The translations under genes were made by a program, and so were the position numbers. A stretch of 64,000 bases of DNA from Isoperla grammatica (lineage: Eukaryota; Arthropoda; Insecta; Plecoptera; Perlodidae): assembly GCA_945910005.1 (NCBI GenBank), contig OX246743.1, positions 9,108,736 through 9,172,735 on the forward strand, given 5' to 3'. Positions within the stretch are counted from its first letter, which is position 1, and each line of letters opens with the position of its first letter. Below are positions 11,145 to 22,820 of the stretch, piece by piece. The notes beneath the pieces were generated by a model. It saw only the letters and a program-made list of their open reading frames with translations, was not told where the DNA came from and ran no database searches.

Positions 11145-14100
11145 CGCAAGTATGAAGGTGTGACGAGAGCCACATTGGGGAGATTGTTAGGCGTTTTGAT
11201 TGCAAAGAGGGCCGCAAGTATGGTGGAGTGACGAGAGCCATATTGGGGTATTGTAAGGCGCTTGGATTGCAAAGAGGGCCGCAAGAATGGCGGAGTGGCG
11301 AGATCCCACATCGGGGAGATTGTTAGGCGTTTTGATTGCAAAGAGGGCCGCAAGTATGGCGGTGTGACGAGAGCCACATTAGGGAGATTGCAAGGCGCTT
11401 GGATTGCAAAGAGGGCCGCAAGTATGACGGAGTGGCGAGAGCCACATTGGAGAGATTGTTAGGCGCTTGGATTGCAATGAGGGCCGCAAGTATGGCGGTG
11501 TGACGAGAGCCACATTGGGGAGATTGTAAGGCGCTTGGATTGCAAAGAGGGCCGCAAGTATGGCGGTGTGACGAGAGCCACATTGAGAAGACCGTAAGGC
11601 GCTTGGATTTTAAAGAGGGCCGCAAGTATGACCGAGTGACGAGAGCCACATTGGGGAGATTGTAAGGCGCTTGGATTGCAAAGAGGACCGCAAGTATGAC
11701 GGTGTGACGAGAGCCACATTGGGGGGATTGTGAGGCGTTTTGATTGCATAGAGGGCCGCAAGTATGGTAGAGTGACGAGAGCCACATTGGGGAGATTGTT
11801 AGGCGCTTGGATTGCAAAGAGGGCCGCAAGTATGACGGAGTGGCGAGAGCCACATTAGGGAGATAGTTAGGTGCTTGGATTGCAAAGAGGGCCGCGAGTA
11901 TGGCGGTGTGACGAGAGCCACATTTGGGAGATTGTAAGGCGCTTGGATTGCAAAGAGGGCCGCAAGTATGACGGAGTGACGGGAGCCACATTGGAGAGAT
12001 TGTAAGGCGCTTGGATTGCAAAGAGGGCCGCAAGTATGGCGGTGTGACGAGAGCCACATTGGAGAGATTGTAAGGCGCTTGGATTGCAAAGAGGGCCGCA
12101 AGTATGACGGAGTGACGAGAGCCACATGGGAGAGATTGTTAGGCGCCTGGATTGCAAAGAGGGCCGCAAGAGTGACGGAGTGAAAGTGCCACATTGGGGA
12201 GATTGTAAGGCGATTGTGAGGCGCTCTGATTGCAAAGAGGGCCGCAAGTATGGCGGTGTGACGAGAGCCACATTGGAGAGATTGTAAGGCGCTTGGAATG
12301 CAAAGAGGGCCGCAAGTATGGCGGTGTGACGAGAGCCACATTGGGGAGATTGTAAGGCGCTTGGATTGCAAAGAGGGCCGCAAGTATGACCGAGTGACGG
12401 GAACCACATTCGGGAGATTGTTAGGCGCTTGGATTGCAAAGAGGGCCGCAAGTATGGCGGAGTGGCGAGAGCCACTTTAGGGAGATGTTAGGCACTTGGA
12501 TTGCAAAGAGGGCCGCAAGTATGGTGAAGTGACGAGAGCCACATTTGGGAGATTGTTAGACGCTTGGATTAAACAGAGGGCCGCAAGAATGGCGAAGTGG
12601 CGAGATTGTTAGGCGCTTGGATTACAAAGAGGGCCGCAAGTATGACGAAGTGCCGAGAGCTACATTGGGGAGATGCTATGCGTTTTGATTGCAAAGAGGG
12701 CCGCAAGTATGACGGAGTGACGAGAGCCACATTGGGGAGTTTGCTAGGCGCTTGGATTGCAATGAGGGCCGCAAGTATGACGGAGTGACGAGAGCCACAT
12801 TGGGGAGTTTGTTAGGCGCTTGGATTGCAAAGAGGGCCGCAAGTATAGTGGAGTGACGAGAGCCACATTGGGGAGATTGTAAGGCACTTGGATTGCAAAG
12901 AGGGCTGCAAGTATGACGGAGTGGCGAGAGCCACATTAGGGAGATTGTTAGGCGCTTGGATTGCAAAGAGGGCCGCAAGTATGGTGGAGTGACGAGAGCC
13001 ACATTGGGGAGATTGTTAGGCGCTTGGATTGCAAATAGGGCCGCAAGTTTAACGGTGTGACGAGAGCCACATTGGGGAGATTGTTAGGCGCTTGGATTGC
13101 AAAGAGGGCCGCAAGAATGACGGTGTGACGAGAGCCACATTGGGGAGATTGTTAGGCGCTTGGATTGCAAAGAGGGCCGCAAGAATGACGGTGTGACGAG
13201 AGCCACATTGGGGAGATTGTTAGGCGTTTTGATTGCAAATAGGGCCGCAAGTATGACGGTGTGACGAGAGCCACATTGGGGAGATTGTTAGGCGCTTGGA
13301 TTGCAAAGAGGGCCGCAAGAATGACGGTGTGACAAGAGCCACATTGGGGAGATTGTTAGGCGCTTGGATTGCAAAGAGGGCCGCAAGTATGACGGAGTGG
13401 CGAGAGCCGCATCGGGGAGATAATAAGGCGCTCTGATTGCAAACAGGGCCGCAAGTATGGTGGAGTGACGAGAGAGACATTGGGGAGATTATAAGGCGCT
13501 TGGATTGCAAAAGAGGGCCGCAAGTATGGCGGAGTGGCGAGAGCCACATTGGGGAGATTTAAGGCACTTGGATTGTAAAGAGGGCCGCAAGTTAAGTGGA
13601 GTGACGAGAGCCACATTGGGGAGTTTGTTATGCGCTTGGTTTGAAAAAGAGGGCCGCAAGTATGACGGAGTGGCGAGAGCCACATTAGGGAGATTGTTAG
13701 GCGCTTGGATTGCAAAGAGGGCCGCAAGTACGACGGAGTGACGAGAGCCACATTGGGGAGTTTGTTAGGCGCTTGGATTGCAAAGAGGGCCGCAAGTTAA
13801 GTGGAGTGACGAGAGCCACATTGGGGAGATTGTTAGACGCTTGGATTAAAAAGAAGGCCGCAAGAATGGCGAAGTGGCGAGATTGTAAGGCGCTTGGATT
13901 ACAAAGAGGGCCGCAAGTATGGCGGAGTGCCGAGAGCCACATTGGGGAGATGCTATGAGTTTTGATTGCAAAGAGGGCCGCAAGTATGACGGAGTGACGA
14001 GAGCCACATTGGGGAGTTTGCTAGGCGCTTGGATTGCAAAGAGGGCCGCAAGTACGACGGAGTGACGAGAGCCACATTGGGGAGTTTGTTAGGCGCTTGA

Positions 14101-16361
14101 ATTGCAAAGAGGGCCGCAAGTTAAGTGGAGTGACGAGAGCCACATTGGGGAGATTGTTATGCGCTTGGTTTGGAAAAGAGGGCCGCAAGTATGACGGAGT
14201 GGCGAGAGCAACATTAGGGAGATTGTTAGGCGCTTGGATTGCAAAGAGGGCCGCAAGTATGGCGGAGTGGCGAGAGCCACATTAGGGAGAATTTAGGCAC
14301 TTCCATTGCAAAGAGGGCCGCAAGTATGGTGGAGTGACGAGAGCCACATTGGGAAGATTGTTAGGCGCTTGGATTGCAAATAGGGCCGCAAGTTTAACGG
14401 TGTGACGAGACCCACATTGGGGAGATTGTTAGGCGCTTGGATTGCAAAGAGGGCCGCAAGAATGACGGTGTGACGAGAGCCACATTGGGGAGATTGTTAG
14501 GCGCTTGGATTGCAAAGAGGGCCGCAAGAATGACGGTGTGACGAGAGCTACATTGGGGAGATTGTTAGGCGTTTTGATTGCAAATAGGGCCGCAAGTATG
14601 ACGGAGTGACGAGATCCACATTGGGGAGTTTGTAAGGCGCTTGGATTGCAAAGAGGGCCGCAAGTATGGTGGAGTGACGAGAGCCCCATTGGGGAGATTG
14701 TTAGGCGCTTGGATTGCAAAGAGGGCCGCAAGTATGACGGATAGGCGAGAGCCGCATCGGGGAGATAATAAGGCGCTCTGATTGCAAAGAGGGCCGCAAG
14801 TATGGTGGAGTGACGAGAGAGACATTGGGGAGATTGTTAGGCGCTTGGCTTGCAAAAGAGGGCCGCAAGTATGGCGAAGTGGCAAGAGCCACATTGGGGA
14901 GATTTAAGGCACTTGGATTGTAAAGAGGGCCGCAAGTATGGTGGAGTGCCGAGAGCCACATTAGGGAGATTGTTAGGCGTTTTGATTGCAAAGAGGGCCG
15001 CAAGTATGGTGGAGTGACGAGAGCCATATTGGGGAGATTGTAAGGAAAGAGGGCCGCAAGTATGGCGGAGTAACGAGCGCCACATCGGGGAGATTGTTAG
15101 GCACTTGGATTAAAGAAGGCCGCAAGTATGAAGGTGTGACGAGAGCCACATTGGTGAGATTGTTAGGCGTTTTGATTGCAAAGAGGGCCGCAAGTATGAA
15201 GGTGTGACAAGAGCCACATTGATGAGATTGTTAGGCGTTTTGATTGGAGCCACATCGGGGAGATTGTAAGGCGCTCTGATTGCAAAGAGGGCCGCAAGTA
15301 TGACGGAGTGACGAGAGCCACATTGGGGAGATTGTAAGGCAATTGTTAGGCGCTCTGATTTCAAAATGGGCCGCGAGTATGGCGGTGTGACGAGAGCCAC
15401 ATTGGGGAGATTGTAAAGCGCTTGGATTGCAAAGAGGGCCGCAAGTATGACCGAGTGACGAGAGCCACATTGGGGAGATTGTTAGGCGCTTGGATTGCAA
15501 AGAGGGCCGCAAGTATGGCGGTGTGACGAGAGCCACATTGGGGAGATTGTAGGCGCTTGGATTGCAAAGAGGGCCGCAAGTATGGCGGAGTGGCGAGAGC
15601 CACATTTGGGAGATGTTAGGCACTTGGATTGCAAAGAGGGCCGCAAGTATGGTGGAGTGACGAGAGCCACATTGGGGAGATTGTTAGGCGCTTGGATTGC
15701 AAAGAGGGCCGCAAGTATGGTGGAGTGACGAGAGCCACATTGGGGAGATTGTTAGGCGCTTGGATTGCAAAGAGGGCCGCAAGTATGACGGAGTGGCGAG
15801 AGCCGCATCGGGGAGATAATGAGGCGCTCTGATTGCAAAGAGGGCCGCAAGTATGGTGGAGTGACGAGAGAGACATTGGGGAGATTGTTAGGCGCTTGGA
15901 TTGCAAAAGAGGGCCGCAAGTATGGCGGAGTGGCGAGAGCCACATTGGGGAGATTTAAGGCACTTGGATTGTAAAGAGGGCCGCAAGTATGGTGGAGTGC
16001 CGAGAGCCACATTGGGGAGATTGTTAGGCGTTTTGATTGCAAAGAGGGCCGCAAGTATGGTGGAGTGACGAGAGCCACATTGGGGAGATTGTTAGACGCT
16101 TGGATTAAAAAGAGGGCCGCAAGAATGGCGAAGTGGCGAGATTGTTAGGCGCTTGGATTGCAAAGAGGGCCGCAAGTATGGCGGAGTGACGAGAGCCACA
16201 TCGGGGAGATTGTTAGGCGCTTGGATTAAAAAGAGGGCCGCAAGTATGAAGGTGTGACGAGAGCCACATTGGGGAGATTGTTAGGCGTTTTGATTGCAAA
16301 GAGGGCCGCAAGTATGACGGTGTGACGAGAGCCACATTGGGGAGATTGTTAGGCGTTTTAT
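11145..16361. repeat. 68-bp satellite, array 4
   Basis: About 77 monomers. The left half copies array 3; the right half (about 13500-16361) shares blocks with array 5 (for example 14429-15207 matches 27455-28233). It includes short monomers such as the AAGGAAAGAGGGCCGC fusion near 15045, which recurs near 28070. These rare variants show the array was copied as blocks and not monomer by monomer. Confidence 0.95.
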
Positions 16362-16795
16362 TGTCAAGATAATTAACGCAAAAAAAAATAAAAAAAATAC
16401 AGAAACAAATTTGAACCACACGTTTTTTAGCTACGAGCGCTTGAAAAAATAATTTCCCCTTAGTAAACCCTTCTCAACTTTGCTGCTCTGAATATGGAAG
16501 AAAAAAATCGTGGTGGTAACGGGTCTCGAACCCCGGACCTCTAAAACACTAGTCCACGACGCTACCGCGTACGCCATGCCTCACGATGGAAGTTGGATCG
16601 CTTAGACTGGTATAGATAACACACGGCTCTCAATGTATGCATGTAACGAAACATATATGGATTTACGAACAGAAGGTTTCATTGGATTTAAAAAATATCC
16701 ATGAGAATACGATCTGATAATAAAACCGCCGCAAATTGAGATATAAATGATATAAATGTGTGAAATAGGTGGAAAAAAAAAATTGGGGGTAATGG
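16362..16795 (-). repeat. Spacer module 4, left part (split by LTR retrotransposon)
   Basis: Left 434 bp of the spacer, ending in GGGGGTAATGG, where the retrotransposon entered. The rest continues at 24340. Joining the two flanks after removing one ATGG copy gives the sequence seen intact in spacers 1 and 3. Confidence 0.9.
16501..16583 (-). other. tRNA-like Pol III module g
   Basis: Minus-strand A-box TGGCGTACGCGG (16565-16576), B-box GGTTCGAGACC (16522-16532) and a T7 run (16501-16507). Confidence 0.6.
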
Positions 16796-18314
16796 TGTAA
16801 CGTCCGTTTTGTTGTGGCGCGGCCACACGCCGTTATCCGGCCGTTCCTGCGTTCACATCACCCGCCACCCAGACACTCTAGTAGTTCCCCTTCGCACCGC
16901 GGCAGCTACAGCGTTGGGGTAGTTGTCACGGGAGACGATCGAGGCAGGGACAGTGCAGCGCCGACCGGCCAGCGATACACACCACGTGTAAGCCGTACGT
17001 GCCTGGCCTCTGGGGGGGCGTTTCTCGGGCGACGCCCCGTTGTTGTTCCGTGGTACTCTGTTACACCCAGGCTTTGGTGAGTTAGTTTTCCTTGTTTTCC
17101 TCGTTCTGTTTGAGTACGATTGTATGGCCTACCGGCCAGTGGGCCTACGCTTGTCCGACCTAGTTCTAGCCGGAATTTCTGTTCCTGTGCCTTGACAGGG
17201 TCGTAGTAGGGGGCTACCTCCTAGTCGCGGACGGTCTACGTCCTGCGGGGTGATGTCCACGTCCTGGTCCGGGTCAACCGCCTAGCCAAGAGCGGGCCTC
17301 CGGCGGTCACCTGTTCGAGCCCTGGAGGGGGGGAGTACGTCCACTCCTGGATGATCCACCAACTTACCAGGTTATCCGTGCGCACCGCCTAAATTTATCG
17401 GTCCCGTTTTGTTCTCGTTTACTTGCGGTTCGCTCCGGCCCTGCCGTGGACTTTCGTCAGTGCAGTTGCGCCCCTCATGGAACCGGGGTCAAACCCCCCG
17501 CCCCATTTTGTTTTGCTATTGGGTGATATAGTGTCGCCCGTCCACATCGACGAACGATTAGCATTTAAGTGCCACTATTGTATTGTATTATTGTATATAT
17601 ATTTTTGTATATCATATGTCTGTGCTGCGCACTTTGTTTATAACGGAGGTACTGGTGTACTAATTAAGTTTATAACGGTGGTGCTGGTGGACGAACGATT
17701 AGCATTTAAGTGCCACTTTTGTATTGTATTATTGTATGTATTTTTGGTATATCATGTCTGTGCTGCGCACTTTGTTTATAACGGAGGTACTGGTGTACTA
17801 ATTAAGTTTATAACGGTAGTGCTGTTGGGTCAAGACTCATGAGACCATAGTCGCCCACGCCTTTGTTGAATTTACTTTAATCTGGGGAGCGTGATAGTGC
17901 ATATGGTGAAACATTTTTTTGTATTGTGTTATCAACAGTCAGAGGGGGCCTGTCCCCGAAACACATGAAGGGTGTGACCGTTATATTGTGTAATTTTGTG
18001 TCAGGTGTGTAATCGCCAATCACCTCTCGGAGTTGCTAGGCATTCACCCTGCTGTGTATATCTTCCTTCTAAATAAACATACTTCACCGCTGCCCTGAGC
18101 TTCGGTCTACCGGGACTAACCTTTGGCACGATCGTTCCTTCGTTCTTCCCTCAGTCGCTGCCTAGTCCTGGGAAATTTTCTTTCAGGAAGAACGTGGAGC
18201 CCGAATATTTTATTACCACACCCACACCCCCACCCTCAATTGTTATTGTTCGACTTCTGGCCCACGCCCTTCTTCACTGCAGCTATGCCAGGGCGGTGAT
18301 CGGGGGGTGTTACA
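16796..18314 (+). repeat. 5' LTR
   Basis: 1519 bp, TG...CA ends with 6-bp inverted TGTAAC/GTTACA. It holds a 141-bp internal tandem duplication (from 17550) and an AATAAA at 18072-18077, probably the poly(A) signal. AT-rich TATATATATTTTT lies at about 17594. Open frames inside (for example 17423-17842) appear in both LTRs simply because LTRs are copies, and I do not treat them as genes. Confidence 0.95.
17550..17829 (+). repeat. Tandem duplication inside the 5' LTR
   Basis: Two copies of about 140 bp, starting at 17550 and 17691, each beginning ACGAACGATTAGCATTTAAG and ending near TATAACGGTGGTGCTG. They differ by a few substitutions and short indels. The 3' LTR carries the same pair from about 23575 and 23716. 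Internal LTR duplications of this kind often lie in the U3 promoter/enhancer region; that role is inference. Confidence 0.85.
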
Positions 18315-18316
18315 TT

Positions 18317-18335
18317 TGGAGCCCGACGTGGGGCC
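18317..18335 (+). other. Primer binding site, tRNA-Lys-like
   Basis: TGGAGCCCGACGTGGGGCC starts 2 nt after the LTR. It resembles the complement of the 3' end of tRNA-Lys(CUU), TGGCGCCCAACGTGGGGC, with two differences in the first 18 nt. A related host tRNA with those two bases would also fit. Confidence 0.7.
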
Positions 18336-18521
18336 TGTTGCAGCCCCGGTTGGAATTGGAATATTCGACTTTGCTATCTTCTCGCTCGGCGGTGTTTATT
18401 GGTTGTGTGGCTTGTATTGTGTTCCCTGGGGAAATTTTGTCTTTTTTCCTTAAGATTTGGTGTACCGTCAATCGGCTGGCAGCGTTACCTTCTTCCTTAG
18501 TAGAGAGAGAATTTCTACATC

Positions 18522-19640
18522 ATGGGAGATTTCGAGCGTGAATTGGGTGAGCTTAAAATAAAACTGACCCAGTTGAGTGCATTGATATCCGATTATGAGG
18601 GTGCTAGCGATCAGCAACGCCGCATATCCTTTCTGTTCGCTTCTATCGAGAGACGTCAAGGATTGGTACCTGTCACTGAGGAGAACAGGGTAGTGTGGGA
18701 AGATGTGACCGTCGGGTTAGGTATTCTTAAAACACGTTTCGCAGCCATGGAGGAAGCCGTCGGCCTACACCAACCCATCCTCCCAGACAGAGGAGATCGC
18801 AGAGAACGCCCCGACGCGGTGAAGCACGTACCAGTGGCAAAATGGGGCATACATTTTAGTGGGAACGATGCGGATGCGAGTCTCGGGTCTTTCTTAGAGA
18901 GAGTGGAGGAGCTATGTACTGCGAGGAGTGTGTCAAAGGAAAGTTTGTGGGCTGAGGCCGTGGATTTGTTTCAAGGTACCGCGTTGGTTTGGTTCCGGTC
19001 CATGCGCAGGCAAATCCATTCCTGGGAAGAGCTTATCGTTGAACTACGCCGACAGTTTCAGCCAAGCGACTACGACGACAATTTACTCCTGGAGATACGG
19101 GCACGCACCCAAGGCGAGTCGGAACCCGTGGGCCTGTTCATCGCGGCCATGGACAACTTATTTGCCAGGCTTTCATTTCAGGTGTCGGAAGAAGAGCAAT
19201 TGAGTATCATCAGAAAGAACCTCCAGCCTTATTTGTCGGAAAGACTCTGCCTCCTTGAAATAGCTTCGATTGGGAAACTTCGCTCGTTAGGTCGTAGGAT
19301 AGAAGAAAATTTGGTTCTCTCTCGCAAGTTCAAAGCACCACCACCACCCAAGAATTCCCTCGAACCGGATTTGGCGTATAGGGGCACAACGAGCTCTAAG
19401 GCACGGATCGAGGTAGTGACAGCCGCCAGTATGGTCGATTCCCAGCCAATCCAGCCAGTGCCCAACCCGTCTCTAACTTGTTGGAACTGCAGAGAGGGTG
19501 GCCACCTATTCCGCCAATGTCCACAGCCTAGAGGCGATCACCAATTTTGTTATAGGTGCGGAAAAGCGGGGACAACCTTAGCTCTTTGCACTAATTTCCG
19601 GTGTAAGAGGTCGGGAAACGAGGATGGACAATGCGACTAG
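18522..19640 (+). CDS. gag: Gag polyprotein of the Gypsy element
   Basis: 372 codons from the ATG at 18522, about 205 nt after the PBS, to TAG at 19638-19640. Gag forms the cytoplasmic virus-like particle and packages element RNA. The middle part (about residues 110-260, KWGIHFSG through QLSIIRKNLQPYL) looks like the retrotransposon gag capsid domain. The C-terminus has two zinc knuckles: C320-C323-H328-C333 is a regular CCHC, while C343-C346-T351-C356 has T in place of H, a form I associate with insect Gypsy elements. A proline run (APPPPKN) joins capsid and knuckles. The frame is intact. The last codons overlap the -1 frameshift signal for pol. Start choice rests on position, intact frame and plausible spacing. 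Confidence 0.93.
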   Translation: MGDFERELGELKIKLTQLSALISDYEGASDQQRRISFLFASIERRQGLVPVTEENRVVWEDVTVGLGILKTRFAAMEEAVGLHQPILPDRGDRRERPDAVKHVPVAKWGIHFSGNDADASLGSFLERVEELCTARSVSKESLWAEAVDLFQGTALVWFRSMRRQIHSWEELIVELRRQFQPSDYDDNLLLEIRARTQGESEPVGLFIAAMDNLFARLSFQVSEEEQLSIIRKNLQPYLSERLCLLEIASIGKLRSLGRRIEENLVLSRKFKAPPPPKNSLEPDLAYRGTTSSKARIEVVTAASMVDSQPIQPVPNPSLTCWNCREGGHLFRQCPQPRGDHQFCYRCGKAGTTLALCTNFRCKRSGNEDGQCD

Positions 19641-19677
19641 GTAGCGGTCAGCGTACCAGTCCATCCAATCAAGCTAC
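19613..19677 (+). promoter_or_regulatory. Programmed -1 frameshift signal between gag and pol
   Basis: The heptamer GGGAAAC (19613-19619) is in the exact X XXY YYZ phase of the gag frame (TCG GGA AAC). After a one-base backward slip the next codon starts at 19619, which is the pol frame. Two nucleotides downstream, GGATGGAC (19622-19629) pairs perfectly with GTCCATCC (19659-19666), and loop bases GTAGC (19641-19645) can pair with GCTAC (19673-19677), giving a possible H-type pseudoknot. The 2-nt spacer is shorter than the usual 5-8 nt. GGGAAAC is an established slippery sequence in some retroviral gag-pro junctions; the pseudoknot is inference. Confidence 0.8.
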
Positions 19678-22600
19678 TAATCAAAGGCGAGGCTACTGTA
19701 AAGTTTCGTCCGGGTGTGCGACACCCATGTCCAGAAATGTCGTGGATGGTCGTTTATACTTAACTGTAGAAATATTAGGCCGAAAAATCAAGGGTTTACT
19801 AGATTCTGGGGCGTCTCGTACCATACTGGGAGAGGGAGGAAGATTGCTGATCCAGAAGTTGGGTTTCAAGTTGCAACCGACCACGATAAAAGTGCAAGTG
19901 GCCAACGGGGAAGCTTGTGAAATAGCTGGTGTCGTGGATTTACCCATAACGCTGATGGATCGCAGCATTCTACTTCCGGTCATGGTTGTACCGGCTATCA
20001 AAAGTCGTCTAATTTTAGGTATCGATTTCTGGACAAAGGTTGGTTTGGTTCCGGATGCCTGTCGGGGTGCTTGGTCCTTCTCGGAGGAGGCGGAACTCAC
20101 CGTCGATTCCATAAAGGTGTTGCGGCCGAGAGAGAACCTGACCGCGGAACAAGAGAGACGTCTTGAGTTGCTTTAAGAGAAAAATTTACGTGAGGAACCC
20201 TTTGGAGGAGCCACGCCCCTAATTGAGCACCGAATTGATACCGGTGACGCCCCGCCCATAAAACAGCGGTATTACCCAGCGTCGCCTGTGGTCCTCCAGG
20301 AAATTCACAAGGAATTGGATAACATGTTGCGTGACGACGTCGTTGAGCCGTCCAACAGCCCATGGAGTTCTCCCATTCTCTTGATCAAGAAGCCATCAGG
20401 GGGGTACCGTTTCGTAGTCGATTATCGCAAAGTGAATCATATTAGCAAGAAAGACGCCTACCCGATTCCGTATGTGTCAGCCATTCTCGATAGATTGCGC
20501 GAATGTAGATACCTGTCATCACTCGACATCAAAAACGCGTTTTGGCAAATCAGTGTTGAGGAAGCTAGTCGGGAGAAGACTGCGTTTACGGTACCAGGGC
20601 GTGGTTTGTACCAGTTCAAGAGGATGCCATTCGGACTTCACAATAGTGCGGCCACCTGGCAAAGATTAATTGATCGTGTCCTGGGCCCAGACCTGGAGCC
20701 ATATGTCTTCGTCTATCTTGACGACATTATAGTGATCACCCCCACATTCCAAAAACACTTGGAAGTGTTGGAAGAAATTTTCCGTCGGTTAAGGGAGGCC
20801 TCACTCCATTTGAATTTAGAGAAATGTCATTTTGTACGTCCCGAATTGCACTACTTGGGGTATGTCGTCAATAATAGCGGGCTTCACGTGGACCCAGAAA
20901 AAGTCCAAGCCATTGTGAATTTCCCCAGACCCACCAAAGTCAAACACTTGCGGCAGTTCTTGGGGATGGCTTCGTGGTACCGCACGTTTATCAAAGACTT
21001 TGCCGCCGTAGTGGCCCCACTGACGGCAATGTTGAAAAAGAACGTGAAATGGTCTTGGACTGACGAGGCGGAACAAGCCTTCAGTTCCCTGAAGCAATGT
21101 TTAGTGTGTGCCCCCGTGTTGTCATGCCCAAATTTCGACAAGCCATTTATCCTCCAGACGGATGCTTCAGAGTATGGTATAGGTTGTGTACTGTCACAAG
21201 AGCTGGATGACGGCGAGCACGTCATCGCGTATGGCAGTAGGGCATTGTCTAAGTCGGAGCGGAAATTCTCAGTAACCGAAAAGGAATGTTTAGCAGTGTT
21301 GTGGGCCGTAGAGCGCTATAGACCGTATATTGAAGGATCCCGGTTTACCGTCATTACCGACCACCACTCATTACTGTGGCTCAACAATCTCAGAGACCCG
21401 GTTGGTCGATTGGCCCGGTGGGCAGTGCGGTTGCAACAATACGACTTCGATCTCAAACATCGCAAGGGCGCAGCCCATGTCGTCCCCGACGCATTGTCGC
21501 GAGCGGTTGAGAAGATTGAGCCGGTGGAGGTGGTTGCCCCGATTCAGGATCAGTGGTATCTTAAGATGTGCGATCGTGTCCGTGATGACCCCCAGGCATA
21601 TCCGAATTGGCGTTTGGATGGACTAAGTCTCTACAAGTGGTGCATGGACCACCACAAGTTGCCCAACGACGAAAATAATTGGAAGCTTGTCCTGCCTAAG
21701 GAACTCAGACTGGAGGCAATCGGTCAATCGCATGACGAACCATTGGCGGGACACCGTGGCGTTTATAAAACGTTGGCAAGGTTGGCTATAAACTACTACT
21801 GGCCAAGGATGAAGGGAGACGTTTGCAGATATGTAAGTGGGTGCCACACTTGTGCCCGATATAAAATTGAACAAAGACGTCCCGCTGGACTACTGGCTCC
21901 CCGTACGTTTCCCCACCAGCCAGGTGAAGTCCTCACCATGGACCTTATTGGCCCACTACCTCCGTCAATGAAGCGGCATCGGTTCATTCTGGTTGTCCAA
22001 GACTGCCACACCAAGTGGATGTATCTTTTCCCATTGCGGAACGCTGATTCCCAATCCGTGTTACACCCCCTCATAAACAACGTGTTCCTGGAAAGTGGGG
22101 TCCCACGTGTATTGATTGTTGATAACGGGAGACAGCTGGTCAGCCGGGAATTTCGCGAGGCCATGGAGGCATACGGCGTAGAGACCCAGTTCACCCCGTT
22201 TTACCACCCCCAAGCCAACCCCGTGGAGAGGCTAAATAAGGAGGTCGGGAATCTGTTGTCTATATTCGTAGGAGACAACCAACGCAAGTGGGATGTCTTG
22301 CTGCCGCAGATACAATACGTTCTACGAACGTGCAAACATGAAACAACGAAGTATACACCCGCCTATCTGCAACTTGGAAGGGAGTTGGGACTCTCAGGGA
22401 AGCGTAACCGTGATCCCAGGGATGAGGCCGGCCACATCGTGGACCAAGGCATTGAGGAGAAATGGGCCGCCCTAGACAATATCCGAGAAAGAGTGCAGAT
22501 CAACGTCCAAGAGGCACAACAGCGGCAGGAGCGGAATTACAATCTTCGCCACCGTCCAATTCAGTTTAGCGTAGGAGAGAGAGTATGGCGGAGAAACTTT

Positions 22601-22771
22601 GCCTTATCTGATGCCAGTAAACACTTCACAGCCAAATTAGCGCCGAAGTATGTCGGCCCATACGTTATCTCTCGCAGAGTATCTTCAGTCGTATTGGAGT
22701 TAGAAGATGTAAACGGGAGACCATCGGGACGGTGGCACGTGGTGGATCTGAAAAAACTTGCTGACCGTTGA
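19619..22771 (+). pseudogene. pol: Pol polyprotein (protease-RT-RNase H-integrase), broken by one in-frame stop
   Basis: Pol is read in the -1 frame after gag. Domains in order: retropepsin with DSGA at 19802-19813; reverse transcriptase with the YLDD box at 20714-20725; RNase H with TDAS near 21157 and TDHH near 21358; integrase with an HHCC finger (HDEPLAGH to CHTC, about 21730-21855) and catalytic D at 21941, D at 22121 and E at 22226 (a D,D-35-E spacing); then a GPY/F-type motif near 22654. No chromodomain follows; TGA is at 22769-22771. One TAA at 20174-20176 interrupts the frame between protease and RT; both sides are otherwise open in the same frame, so it is a single nonsense lesion. 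The apparent Met start at 20288 is only the first Met after the stop. All catalytic residues I can check are present. Confidence 0.93.
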
Positions 22772-22805
22772 CGGCCTTTTTTCTTTTTTTTTTTGTTTCC
22801 TTCCC

Positions 22806-22820
22806 GAAGCGGGGGGGAGG
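22806..22820 (+). other. Polypurine tract
   Basis: GAAGCGGGGGGGAGG ends exactly at the 3' LTR, where plus-strand DNA synthesis would start. A single C interrupts the purine run. It is preceded by a T-rich stretch at about 22777-22795. Confidence 0.9.

Noticed and set aside
16814..18541. ORFs inside the LTR (16814-17080, 17423-17842, 18194-18541)
   Set aside because: Their presence in both LTRs is automatic because LTRs are copies of each other. No known domain, and the last overlaps the gag start in another frame.
20288..22771. Separate gene starting at the Met at 20288
   Set aside because: It is the downstream part of pol, in the same frame as the protease part; the Met is simply the first after the nonsense codon.
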